From assembly GCA_001556025.1 (NCBI GenBank), contig LSIB01000049.1, forward strand, positions 1 to 34,701: 34,701 nt of DNA. Direction: 5' to 3'. The notes beneath the pieces were generated by a model that saw only the letters and a program-made list of their open reading frames with translations, was not told the DNA's origin and searched no databases. Position 1 is the first letter of the stretch, and every line of letters begins with the position of its first letter. This document shows positions 9,333 to 16,803 of the stretch, in pieces. Made by a program: the position numbers and the translations under genes. This DNA comes from Rhizobiales bacterium CCH3-A5. Its GTDB lineage: Bacteria; Pseudomonadota; Alphaproteobacteria; Rhizobiales; Beijerinckiaceae.

Positions 9333-10181
9333 TCAGGCCTTCCGCTCGAACACCAGATTCAGGCGCGTCTGCGCGATCAGACTGTAGCCCTTCTGCCCGA
9401 GCAGGGCGATCAGGTCGATCTGCCAACGCTCGCGCGAATCCTCGATGATGACGAAGCCTGGCCAGAGCGCCGCCGGGGCATCACGCAGGAACGGCTCCAG
9501 GATCAGATCCTCGGCCCCCTCGACATCGAGCTTGATCGCGTCGAGCCGCTCATAGCCCTCGCTCTCGACCAGGGAAAGCAGCGTCGTCGCGGGCACCCTG
9601 ACGGTGCTGCCCGAGCTGGAGCGTAGGATGCGCACGCTCGATTCGCCGCGATTGGCGGCGTCCAGGAACAGCGTCAGCTCACCCGGCTTGTCGGCGAGCG
9701 CGCACGCGATCGCCTTGACCGTGCCGAACGGGTTCTGCGCGATGTTGAAGGCGAGCCGCGCGAACACCTCCGGCTGCGGTTCGACGGCGAGAATCCGCGC
9801 ACCCGGCCCCGCCTTGGCCGCGACGAACAGCGAATACGCCCCGATATTCGCGCCGATGTCGATGAAGCGGAACCCTTCGCGCACGCGCTCGGCGAGGAGA
9901 TCGCGCTCGATCAGGTCAAAGAACTGCGGCGTGAACAGCACGCGCTTTTCGCAGACATTCCCGTCTGGATAGAGCCTCATCCGCGCGCCCAGCGATTCGA
10001 CGTCGGCAGGCCGGCCGTCGAGCGAGCGCAATCCCAGCCGGCGCAGCGCATAGGCGAATTTGCGGCCGACGAAGGAATCGGGCGCGGCGCGCGTCCAGGC
10101 GATGATTCGGGCGAGATATCCCTTGGGCGCAAACGCGCCGAAGGGCCGGTCTTCCGGCGATGTCGGTTCGGTGATGGCCAT
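9333..10181 (-). CDS. FkbM family SAM-dependent methyltransferase
   Basis: This 282-residue protein carries a class I methyltransferase fold. FIDIGANIGAYSLF is the SAM-binding motif I, AVEPQPEVFARL is the acidic motif II loop, and IKLDVEGAED near the C-terminal third is the FkbM hallmark. Family members O-methylate sugars or small molecules; the substrate is unknown here, and no polysaccharide cluster is adjacent. The gene lies between the two CinA-family genes on the same strand, so all three may be cotranscribed. The ATG at 10181 is preferred, but it has no strong ribosome site. A GTG at 10202 would add seven residues. Confidence 0.88.
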   Translation of the reverse strand: MAITEPTSPEDRPFGAFAPKGYLARIIAWTRAAPDSFVGRKFAYALRRLGLRSLDGRPADVESLGARMRLYPDGNVCEKRVLFTPQFFDLIERDLLAERVREGFRFIDIGANIGAYSLFVAAKAGPGARILAVEPQPEVFARLAFNIAQNPFGTVKAIACALADKPGELTLFLDAANRGESSVRILRSSSGSTVRVPATTLLSLVESEGYERLDAIKLDVEGAEDLILEPFLRDAPAALWPGFVIIEDSRERWQIDLIALLGQKGYSLIAQTRLNLVFERKA

Positions 10182-10253
10182 GGGGGCGCGTGATACACTC
10201 ACCCGGCGGCGCGCGCCAGTTCCGGCGAGCTTGTGCCGGTCACGACGCCCCGC

Positions 10254-10748
10254 CTAGAGGTTCTCCTGCAGCAGCGTCAGCGCCGAACAGGCGAAGACGC
10301 GCATGTTCGTCTGCCGATCCGCGATCCCGGTCGAGATCGTCCTGACGATCTCGACCGGCCCGGAGACGGCGAGGCAGCTATGCCCCGCCGCGTCGCCGTA
10401 GCGATTGCCGGACGGCCCCGCCGCGCCGGTTTCCGACAACCCCCAGACCACCCCGAAGCGCTCGCGCAGGCGCCGCGCGAGCAGCAATGCGTAAGGTTCG
10501 CTGGACGAGCGCATGCCCGCCATGTCGGCGGCCGAGATGCCCATCAAGCCCTCGCGCGCCTGCATCGTGTAGACCACCGCGCCGCTGACGAAATAGGCGG
10601 ATGCGCCCGCTTGAGCGAGCAATGCGGCCGAGATCAGCCCCCCGGCCGAGGATTCGGCGACGGCCACCGTCTCGCCACGCGCTTTCAGTCGCTCGCCGAC
10701 CCGACCCGCCAACCCCAGCAATTCTTCCATGTCCAGCAATCCACTCAT
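10254..10748 (-). CDS. CinA C-terminal family protein (PncC-like nicotinamide-nucleotide amidohydrolase)
   Basis: This 164-residue protein is the CinA C-terminal domain alone. Characterised relatives (PncC) hydrolyse nicotinamide mononucleotide to the acid form in pyridine-nucleotide recycling. Diagnostic segments are VAVAESSAGGLISAAL (the catalytic Ser region), YFVSGAVVYT and GLSETGAAGPSG. Length matches stand-alone members of about 160 residues. The ATG at 10748 has GGGCGAGA just upstream. It is transcribed away from map, with about 107 bases between the two starts for divergent promoters. Its usual partner domain is the gene at 8455-9219. Confidence 0.92.
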   Translation of the reverse strand: MSGLLDMEELLGLAGRVGERLKARGETVAVAESSAGGLISAALLAQAGASAYFVSGAVVYTMQAREGLMGISAADMAGMRSSSEPYALLLARRLRERFGVVWGLSETGAAGPSGNRYGDAAGHSCLAVSGPVEIVRTISTGIADRQTNMRVFACSALTLLQENL

Positions 10749-10855
10749 GATCTCGCCCGCGCTCCATCGACGGCGCGAACCCTGATAGGCCGCAACCGCC
10801 TTGCACCCTACGCCAAACGCAATAGATATGGTCGGCCAGGGAGCGGCGCGGCCAT

Positions 10856-11707
10856 ATGACCTTCGACGATAGTATCGGGCGTTCGCGCAAGCGCGATCCC
10901 GTGATCAAGATCCATGGCGCGGAGGCTTTCGCCGCCATGCACAAGGCCGGCCGGTTGACGGCTGCCGGGCTCGACATGCTCGGCGACCATGTCAGACCCG
11001 GCGTGACCACGCAGCGTCTCGACGACCTCGCCTACCAGTTCGCCATGGACAACGGCGCCTATCCGGCGACGTTGTTTTACCGCGGCTACACCAAATCGAT
11101 CTGCACCTCGATCAACCATGTCGTCTGCCACGGCATCCCCGACGACAAGCCGCTGCGCGAGGGCGACGTTCTCAACATCGACTACACGCTGATCGTCGAT
11201 GGCTGGCACGGCGATTCGAGCCGGATGTACGGCGTCGGCGAGATTTCGCGGAAGGCCGAAAGGCTGATCGAGATCACCTATGAAAGCCTGCTGCGCGGCA
11301 TCAGGGCGGTGCGCGCCGGCGCGACGACCGGCGATATCGGCTTCGCCATCCAGCGCTATGCCGAGGCCGAGCGCTGCTCGGTGGTGCGCGATTTCTGCGG
11401 CCACGGCGTCGGCCAGCTCTTCCACGACGCGCCCAACATCCTGCACTACGGCTCCCCCGGCGAGGGCGCGGAGCTGAAAGCCGGCATGATCTTTACCATC
11501 GAGCCGATGATCAATCTCGGCAAGTCCGGCGTGAAGGTGCTCTCCGACGGCTGGACCGCCGTGACGCGGGACCGCTCGCTCTCGGCCCAGTTCGAGCACA
11601 CGATCGGCGTCACAGAACAAGGCTGCGAGATCTTCACGCTGTCGCCCGCCGGCCGCGACAACCCGCTCGCGCCGCCACAGCCAGTCGCGTCCGTGCGGCC
11701 TGCATGA
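10856..11707 (+). CDS. map: Type I methionine aminopeptidase
   Basis: This 283-residue metallopeptidase removes the initiator Met from new proteins. All five metal ligands of the family are visible: Asp in NIDYT, Asp in HGDSS, His in CGHGVGQ, Glu in FTIEPM and Glu in [24 protein letters not shown] is the substrate-binding region. It has an ordinary core plus a Pro/Ala-rich C-terminal tail. AGGGAG lies 12 bases before the ATG. A weak promoter, TTGCAC at 10801 with TAGATA at 10823, may serve it. Its TGA overlaps the radC ATG (ATGA), so the two are translationally coupled. Confidence 0.97.
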   Translation: MTFDDSIGRSRKRDPVIKIHGAEAFAAMHKAGRLTAAGLDMLGDHVRPGVTTQRLDDLAYQFAMDNGAYPATLFYRGYTKSICTSINHVVCHGIPDDKPLREGDVLNIDYTLIVDGWHGDSSRMYGVGEISRKAERLIEITYESLLRGIRAVRAGATTGDIGFAIQRYAEAERCSVVRDFCGHGVGQLFHDAPNILHYGSPGEGAELKAGMIFTIEPMINLGKSGVKVLSDGWTAVTRDRSLSAQFEHTIGVTEQGCEIFTLSPAGRDNPLAPPQPVASVRPA

Positions 11708-12441
11708 GCCCGCCCGCCGGCAAGGACGCGTCCGGACCGTCCACGGCCGGAGCCTTCGCCGACGTCGCTGCGCCGCATTATCACGGCCATCGCGACCGGC
11801 TGCGCCAGCGTTTTCAGGAGGTCGGCGGCGACGCCCTGCCCGATTACGAGCTTCTGGAACTGCTGCTCTTCCGCTCGATCCCGCAGCGTGACGTCAAGCC
11901 GCTCGCCAAGGCGCTGATCCAGCGTTTCGGCTCGTTTCCGGAAGTTCTGGGCGCGCCGCTCGCGCGCCTCACCGAGGTCAAGGGCATAGGCGACAGCGTC
12001 GCGCTCGACCTGAAGGTCGTCGAAGCGGCCTTGCGGCGCATGGCGAAGGGCGCGGTCGGCAAGCGGCCGGTGCTGTCTTCATGGACGGCGGTGATCGACT
12101 ATTGCCGCATGGCGATGGCGTTTGCCGAGCGCGAGCAGTTCCGCATCCTGTTCCTCGACAAAAAGAACGCGCTGATCGCCGACGAGGTGCAGCAGACCGG
12201 CACGGTCGATCACACGCCGGTCTATCCGCGCGAGGTGATGCGGCGGGCCCTCGAACTCTCCGCCACCGCGCTGATCCTCGTGCACAACCACCCCTCGGGC
12301 GATCCGACGCCATCGGGCGCGGACATGAGGATGACGCGCGAACTCGTTGAAATCGCAAAGCCGCTCGGCATCGCGATCCACGATCACATCATCGTCGGCC
12401 GCGACGGACACGCCAGCTTCAAGGGACTGGGCCTGATCTGA
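11704..12441 (+). CDS. radC: RadC-family JAB-domain protein
   Basis: This 245-residue RadC-like protein has an N-terminal helix-hairpin-helix-like region (about 45-110, with KGIGD) and a C-terminal JAB/MPN domain. The JAMM metal motif is complete: H194-N-H196, then S204 and D207 in [14 protein letters not shown]. The biochemical role of RadC is unsettled; the old link to DNA repair rests on a misassigned E. coli allele. The fold suggests a zinc metallohydrolase. It overlaps the map stop by four bases. Its first 25 residues are low-complexity and may be disordered. Confidence 0.95.
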   Translation: MSPPAGKDASGPSTAGAFADVAAPHYHGHRDRLRQRFQEVGGDALPDYELLELLLFRSIPQRDVKPLAKALIQRFGSFPEVLGAPLARLTEVKGIGDSVALDLKVVEAALRRMAKGAVGKRPVLSSWTAVIDYCRMAMAFAEREQFRILFLDKKNALIADEVQQTGTVDHTPVYPREVMRRALELSATALILVHNHPSGDPTPSGADMRMTRELVEIAKPLGIAIHDHIIVGRDGHASFKGLGLI

Positions 12442-12551
12442 CGAACCATGCCCAAGAATGAGGCAGACTCAGCCGAAGGGCTTGGCAACAGACCTCTTTC
12501 CGAACGCTTGCGAATAGGCATAGGCTGACCCAAACGGGGAAACGGCCTGGC

Positions 12552-13967
12552 ATGACGGCGTTCGATGAGATGTTGGGCAGCGGCAGCGAGCTTCGGCCGG
12601 CCTATGCCGCGCTGGATCTCTGGCTGAAGGAGGCTCCGCCCGAGACGCTGGCGCTGCGGCGCTCGCAGGCAGAACTGTTCTTCCGGCGAATCGGCATCAC
12701 CTTCGCCGTCTATGGCGACGAGGAATCGACCGAGCGGCTGATCCCCTTCGACATCATCCCGCGCGTGCTGACCAAGCCGGAATGGACCAAGCTGGAAAAG
12801 GGGCTGCGCCAGCGCGTCACGGCGCTGAATATGTTCCTCGCCGATGTCTATGGGCCCAAGGAGTGCCTCAAGGCCGGCATCATCCCCGCCGATCTGGTCT
12901 ACCGAAACGCCTGCTACCAGCTCGAAATGGTCGATTTCCAGGTTCCGCACGGCATCTACTGCCACATCGCCGGCATCGACATCGTGCGCGTCGACGCCGA
13001 CACCTTCTATGTGCTGGAGGACAATGCCCGCACGCCGTCCGGCGTCTCCTACATGATGGAGAACCGCGAGGTGATGCTGCGGCTCTTCCCGGAGCTGTTC
13101 GCCACGCACCGCGTCGCCCCCGTCGACAACTATCCCGACCAGTTGCTGGCGACCCTGCGCTCGGTCGCGCCGCGCTCGGCCCCGAGCGACCCGACGATCT
13201 GCCTGCTGACGCCCGGCCAGTTCAACTCCGCCTTCTACGAGCACTCGTTCCTGGCCGACAAGCTCGGCGTCGAGCTGGTCGAGGGCTCGGACCTGCTGGT
13301 CAAGGACGATGTCGTCTACATGCGCACGACGCAGGGGCCCAAGCGCGTCGACGTGATCTACCGGCGCATCGACGACGACTTCATCGACCCGCTGGTCTTT
13401 CGCGGCGACTCGGTGCTCGGCGTTCCCGGCATCATCGGGGCCTACAAGGCCGGCAACGTGACACTGGCGAACGCGGTCGGCACCGGCGTCGCCGACGACA
13501 AGGCGGTCTACAGCTACATGCCCGAGATCGTAAAATTCTTCACCGGCGAGGAGCCGATCCTGAAGAACGTCCCGACCTATCGCTGCCGCGAGCGCGAGGC
13601 CAATGCCTATGTGCTCGACAATCTCGACAAGCTGGTCGTCAAGGAAGTCAACGGCTCGGGCGGCTATGGCATGCTGGTCGGCCCGCACGCCAGCAAGGTC
13701 CAGATCGAGACCTTCCGCAAGAAGCTGAAAGCGGCCCCCGAGGGCTTCATCGCGCAGCCGACGCTGGCGCTCTCGACCTGCCCGACCTTCGTGGCCTCGG
13801 GCGTCGCGCCGCGCCATGTCGATCTGCGGCCCTATGTGCTTTCGGGCGCGAACGGCATCTCCTGCGTGCCCGGAGGCCTGACACGCGTCGCCCTCAAGGA
13901 AGGCTCGCTTGTGGTCAACTCGAGCCAGGGCGGCGGCACCAAGGACACCTGGGTTCTCGATGCATGA
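12552..13967 (+). CDS. Circularly permuted type 2 ATP-grasp protein
   Basis: This 471-residue ATP-grasp enzyme (DUF404/DUF407 type) is predicted to ligate a carboxylate to an amine using ATP, i.e. to form a peptide-like bond. Conserved signatures are YVLEDNARTPSGVSYMMENR (153-172), YRRIDDDFIDP (270-280) and VVKEVNGSGGYGM (362-374, the glycine-rich loop). Substrates are unknown. It is the first gene of a four-gene plus-strand run with alpha-E, transglutaminase-like and Anbu proteins, a combination described from comparative genomics as a possible peptide synthesis and processing system. The ATG at 12552 has GGGGA twelve bases upstream, and MTAFDEM is the usual start of the family. Confidence 0.93.
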   Translation: MTAFDEMLGSGSELRPAYAALDLWLKEAPPETLALRRSQAELFFRRIGITFAVYGDEESTERLIPFDIIPRVLTKPEWTKLEKGLRQRVTALNMFLADVYGPKECLKAGIIPADLVYRNACYQLEMVDFQVPHGIYCHIAGIDIVRVDADTFYVLEDNARTPSGVSYMMENREVMLRLFPELFATHRVAPVDNYPDQLLATLRSVAPRSAPSDPTICLLTPGQFNSAFYEHSFLADKLGVELVEGSDLLVKDDVVYMRTTQGPKRVDVIYRRIDDDFIDPLVFRGDSVLGVPGIIGAYKAGNVTLANAVGTGVADDKAVYSYMPEIVKFFTGEEPILKNVPTYRCREREANAYVLDNLDKLVVKEVNGSGGYGMLVGPHASKVQIETFRKKLKAAPEGFIAQPTLALSTCPTFVASGVAPRHVDLRPYVLSGANGISCVPGGLTRVALKEGSLVVNSSQGGGTKDTWVLDA

Positions 13968-14028
13968 ATTCGTCCGCGACATCCCATCCGACGCACCGCG
14001 CCTCATCGCCAGAAGGCCCGATCTGATC

Positions 14029-14970
14029 ATGCTCTCGCGCACCGCCGACAGCCTCTACTGGGTCTCCCGCTATGTCGAACGGGCGGAGTATCTCGCCCGC
14101 ATCCTCGACGCCACGATGCGCCTGACCAACCTGCCCTCCTCCTATGGCGGCGCGGGCAGCGAGTGGCAGAGCGCGGTCTCGACCGCCGGCTGCGACGACA
14201 CCTTCGCCAAGGTCTATGACGAGGCCAACGAGCGCAATGTCTGCGACTTCCTGACCTTCAACCCCGACAACCCCTCCTCGATCCGTAACTGCTTCGCGCT
14301 TGCCCGCTCCAATGCGCGTGCGGTCCGCACCGCGCTGACCTCTGAAATGTGGGACGCGCTCAACGGCGCCTGGCTCGAACTGCAGCGCTTCGAGAAAAAG
14401 CGAATGGACCGCGAGGAGTTCGCCCGCTTCCTCGACTGGGTGAAGAACGTCTCGCTCGTCTTCGACGGCTCGGCCTACCGCACGATGCTGCGCGACGACG
14501 GCTACTGGTTCTCGCGGCTGGGCGTCTACGTCGAGCGCGCCGACAACACGGCCCGCATCCTCGACGTGAAGTACCACGTCCTGCTGCCGGCCAACGAACA
14601 GGTCGGCGGCTCGCTCGACTATTTCCAGTGGACCACGGTGCTACGCGAGGTCTCGGCGCTCACAGCCTATCACTGGGTCTATCGCGAGGCGGTGAAGCCG
14701 CTGCTGATCGCCGATCTCCTGATCCTGAACCGACGCATGCCGCGCTCGCTGGCCGCCTGCTACGAGAACATCTCGCGTTTCCTCGACCTGCTGGGCGATT
14801 CCTATGGCCGCCAGGGGCCCGCTCAACGGCAGGCGCGAAAAACGCTCGCCAATCTGTCGAGCACCAGCATCGACGACATTTTCCAGCATGGGCTGCACGA
14901 GTTCATTTCCGACTTCATCACGGAGAACAACCGGCTCGGCGGCACGATCATCGAGCAATATCTGCAATGA
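14029..14970 (+). CDS. Alpha-E domain protein (DUF403)
   Basis: This all-helical 313-residue protein is the standard partner of type 2 circularly permuted ATP-grasp enzymes. The helix motif YWVSRYVERAEYLARILD (10-27) is echoed by YWFSRLGVYVERADNTARIL (159-178), indicating an internal duplication. The biochemical function is not established; a role as an accessory or acceptor-binding subunit for the ATP-grasp is inferred. The ATG at 14029 gives the usual family length and the usual MLSRTAD start; frames beginning earlier overlap the ATP-grasp stop. It starts 61 bases after the ATP-grasp stop and 100 bases separate it from the next gene. Confidence 0.92.
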   Translation: MLSRTADSLYWVSRYVERAEYLARILDATMRLTNLPSSYGGAGSEWQSAVSTAGCDDTFAKVYDEANERNVCDFLTFNPDNPSSIRNCFALARSNARAVRTALTSEMWDALNGAWLELQRFEKKRMDREEFARFLDWVKNVSLVFDGSAYRTMLRDDGYWFSRLGVYVERADNTARILDVKYHVLLPANEQVGGSLDYFQWTTVLREVSALTAYHWVYREAVKPLLIADLLILNRRMPRSLAACYENISRFLDLLGDSYGRQGPAQRQARKTLANLSSTSIDDIFQHGLHEFISDFITENNRLGGTIIEQYLQ

Positions 14971-15070
14971 GGCGACCGTTGCAGGCTCGCTTCCGTCAGC
15001 TTGGATCGCTACACAGACGCCAAGGACACCCTCCAGCCCTGACGACACCCGCCGAGACACACTCACCGCC

Positions 15071-15898
15071 ATGCGGATCCGGATTTCACATTCAATCAGT
15101 TACGCCTATGCCGAGCCGGCGCGGCAGATCACGCAGATCCTGCGGCTGACGCCGCGCGACCATGACGGACAGCACGTCATGTCGTGGCGTATCGAGCCGA
15201 CGATCGACGGCCGCATCCGCGCCGGGCAAGACCCCTTCGGCAACTTGACCCACACCTTTTCCGCCGACGGCCCGATTTCGAGCCTTGCCATTCAGGTCAG
15301 CGGCCTGATCGAGACCACCGATCTCGCCGGAATCGTGCGTGGCGGGCTCGAGCGCGTGCCGCCTGAGGTCTTTCACCGCGACACGCTGCTGACCACGCCC
15401 GACGAGGCCCTGCGTGGCTTCGCCGAGGAGGCCACAGGCAGCAGCGACAGCGATCTCTCAAGGATGCATGCGCTGATGGATGCGCTGCATGCTGAGATGA
15501 CCTGCCACCCGACCGAGAAACGGTCAGGCGTCGGCGCCGCGGCGGCCTTTGTGGCGCGCGAGGGCATCGCGCAGGATGTCGCCCATGTCTTCATCACCTG
15601 CGCCCGCCATCTCGGCCTGCCGGCCCGTTATGTCTCGGGCTATGTCGCGCAAAGCGACGCCCTGCCTCATGCCAGCGGCGCCCATGCCTGGGCCGAGGCC
15701 TATCTGGCGGATTATGGCTGGATCGGCTTCGATTGCGCCAACGGCCTGTGCCCGATCGACACCCATATCCGCGTCGCGGCCGGACTCGACTATGCTGACG
15801 CCGCGCCGGTTCGCGGCGCGCGCAAGGGCGGCGACGGCGAAAATCTCGCAGTGCTCGTCAGCGCGCGCCAGGCCGATGGCAGGACCGCCAATCAGTGA
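15071..15898 (+). CDS. Transglutaminase-like protein with Ala at the expected catalytic Cys
   Basis: This 275-residue protein has the bacterial transglutaminase N-terminal domain (about 1-80) and a transglutaminase-like cysteine-peptidase core (about 125-235). Family members read GVCQDFAH then RxLGxPARYVSGY. Here the segment is GIAQDVAH (165-172) with Ala167 encoded by GCG in place of the nucleophilic Cys, followed by LGLPARYVSGY. The other triad positions remain: His205 in GAHAWAEAY and Asp221 in GFDCANG. It may therefore be a binding or scaffold subunit rather than a peptidase, although C145 and C177 lie nearby. It is third in the ATP-grasp/alpha-E/Anbu run, and its TGA overlaps a GTG that is in frame with the Anbu gene. 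Confidence 0.9.
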   Translation: MRIRISHSISYAYAEPARQITQILRLTPRDHDGQHVMSWRIEPTIDGRIRAGQDPFGNLTHTFSADGPISSLAIQVSGLIETTDLAGIVRGGLERVPPEVFHRDTLLTTPDEALRGFAEEATGSSDSDLSRMHALMDALHAEMTCHPTEKRSGVGAAAAFVAREGIAQDVAHVFITCARHLGLPARYVSGYVAQSDALPHASGAHAWAEAYLADYGWIGFDCANGLCPIDTHIRVAAGLDYADAAPVRGARKGGDGENLAVLVSARQADGRTANQ

Positions 15899-15948
15899 AC
15901 CCTGGGCCGCGAGGGCGGCCGGGTTTCCCAGACAAGGACATTGAGCCC

Positions 15949-16698
15949 GTGACCTACTGCGCCGGAGTCCTCGTCCAGGACGGGCTGGTGATGATCGCCG
16001 ACACCCGCACCAATGCCGGGCTCGACGACGTCTCGACCTTCCGCAAGCTGCATGTCTTCTCCTGGCCGAGCGACCGCACCTTCGGCCTGATGACGGCCGG
16101 CAACCTATCGGTGACGCAGTCGGTCGTCAGCCTGCTGCATGAAGGCGTCCCCAACCCGGAGACCGGCGAGCAGGATACGCTCCAGAACGCCCCGACCATG
16201 TTCCGCGCCGCCCAGCTCGTCGGCCGCGCAATCCGCTCCGTGCGCGAACTCGACGGCCCGGCGCTGCGCGAGGCCGGCGTCAAATTCGACGTCTCGATGC
16301 TGTTCGGCGGCCAGATCAAGGGCCAGACCATGCGGCTGTTCCATATCTACGGCGCCGGGAACTTCATCGAATGCGGCATGGACGCGCCGTTCCTGCAGAT
16401 CGGCGAGCATAAATACGGCAAGCCGATCCTCGACCGCGCGGTCACCTACAGGACCCATCTCTACGACGCGTTGAAGGTGGCACTGATCTCGATGGATTCG
16501 ACGATGCGCTCCAATCTCGGTGTCGGCCTGCCGATCGACCTGATGGTGCTGCGCCGCGACGGCGACGAGCCCGAGCTGAACCGCCGGATCGAGGCCGGCG
16601 AGCCGTATTTCCACGATCTGCGCGAGCGCTGGTCGGCCGCGCTGCGGGCGGCGCATACGGCGATTCCGCGCCCGCCCTACGGACCATCTTCCGGTTGA
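15949..16698 (+). CDS. anbu: Anbu-type proteasome-related Ntn hydrolase
   Basis: This 249-residue member of the proteasome beta-subunit superfamily is of the Anbu class, related to HslV. The GTG at 15949 puts Thr directly after Met; removal of Met would expose the nucleophile Thr1. Asp17 (IADTRTNAG) and Lys32 (FRKLHVF) of the mature protein fit the Ntn catalytic set. AAGGA lies ten bases upstream, which favours this start over the GTG at 15895 that overlaps the upstream stop and would bury Thr inside an 18-residue leader. The substrate is unknown, and robust proteolysis has been hard to show for Anbu proteins. The gene closes the ATP-grasp/alpha-E/transglutaminase run. Confidence 0.94.
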   Translation: MTYCAGVLVQDGLVMIADTRTNAGLDDVSTFRKLHVFSWPSDRTFGLMTAGNLSVTQSVVSLLHEGVPNPETGEQDTLQNAPTMFRAAQLVGRAIRSVRELDGPALREAGVKFDVSMLFGGQIKGQTMRLFHIYGAGNFIECGMDAPFLQIGEHKYGKPILDRAVTYRTHLYDALKVALISMDSTMRSNLGVGLPIDLMVLRRDGDEPELNRRIEAGEPYFHDLRERWSAALRAAHTAIPRPPYGPSSG

Positions 16699-16803
16699 GG
16701 GCACGCCTGCGGGTCAATTTTTGCGTCTTCCGTCTGCTTTCTGGCAACGGGATGTCAACGTTCCGGTGCCAGAGTGCCTGAACGGTGACGTCTGGAATCT
16801 CTG

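Noticed and set aside
12384..14042. 552-residue minus-strand open frame
   Set aside because: Antisense to the ATP-grasp gene, whose motifs are intact; the long frame comes from high-GC codon bias.
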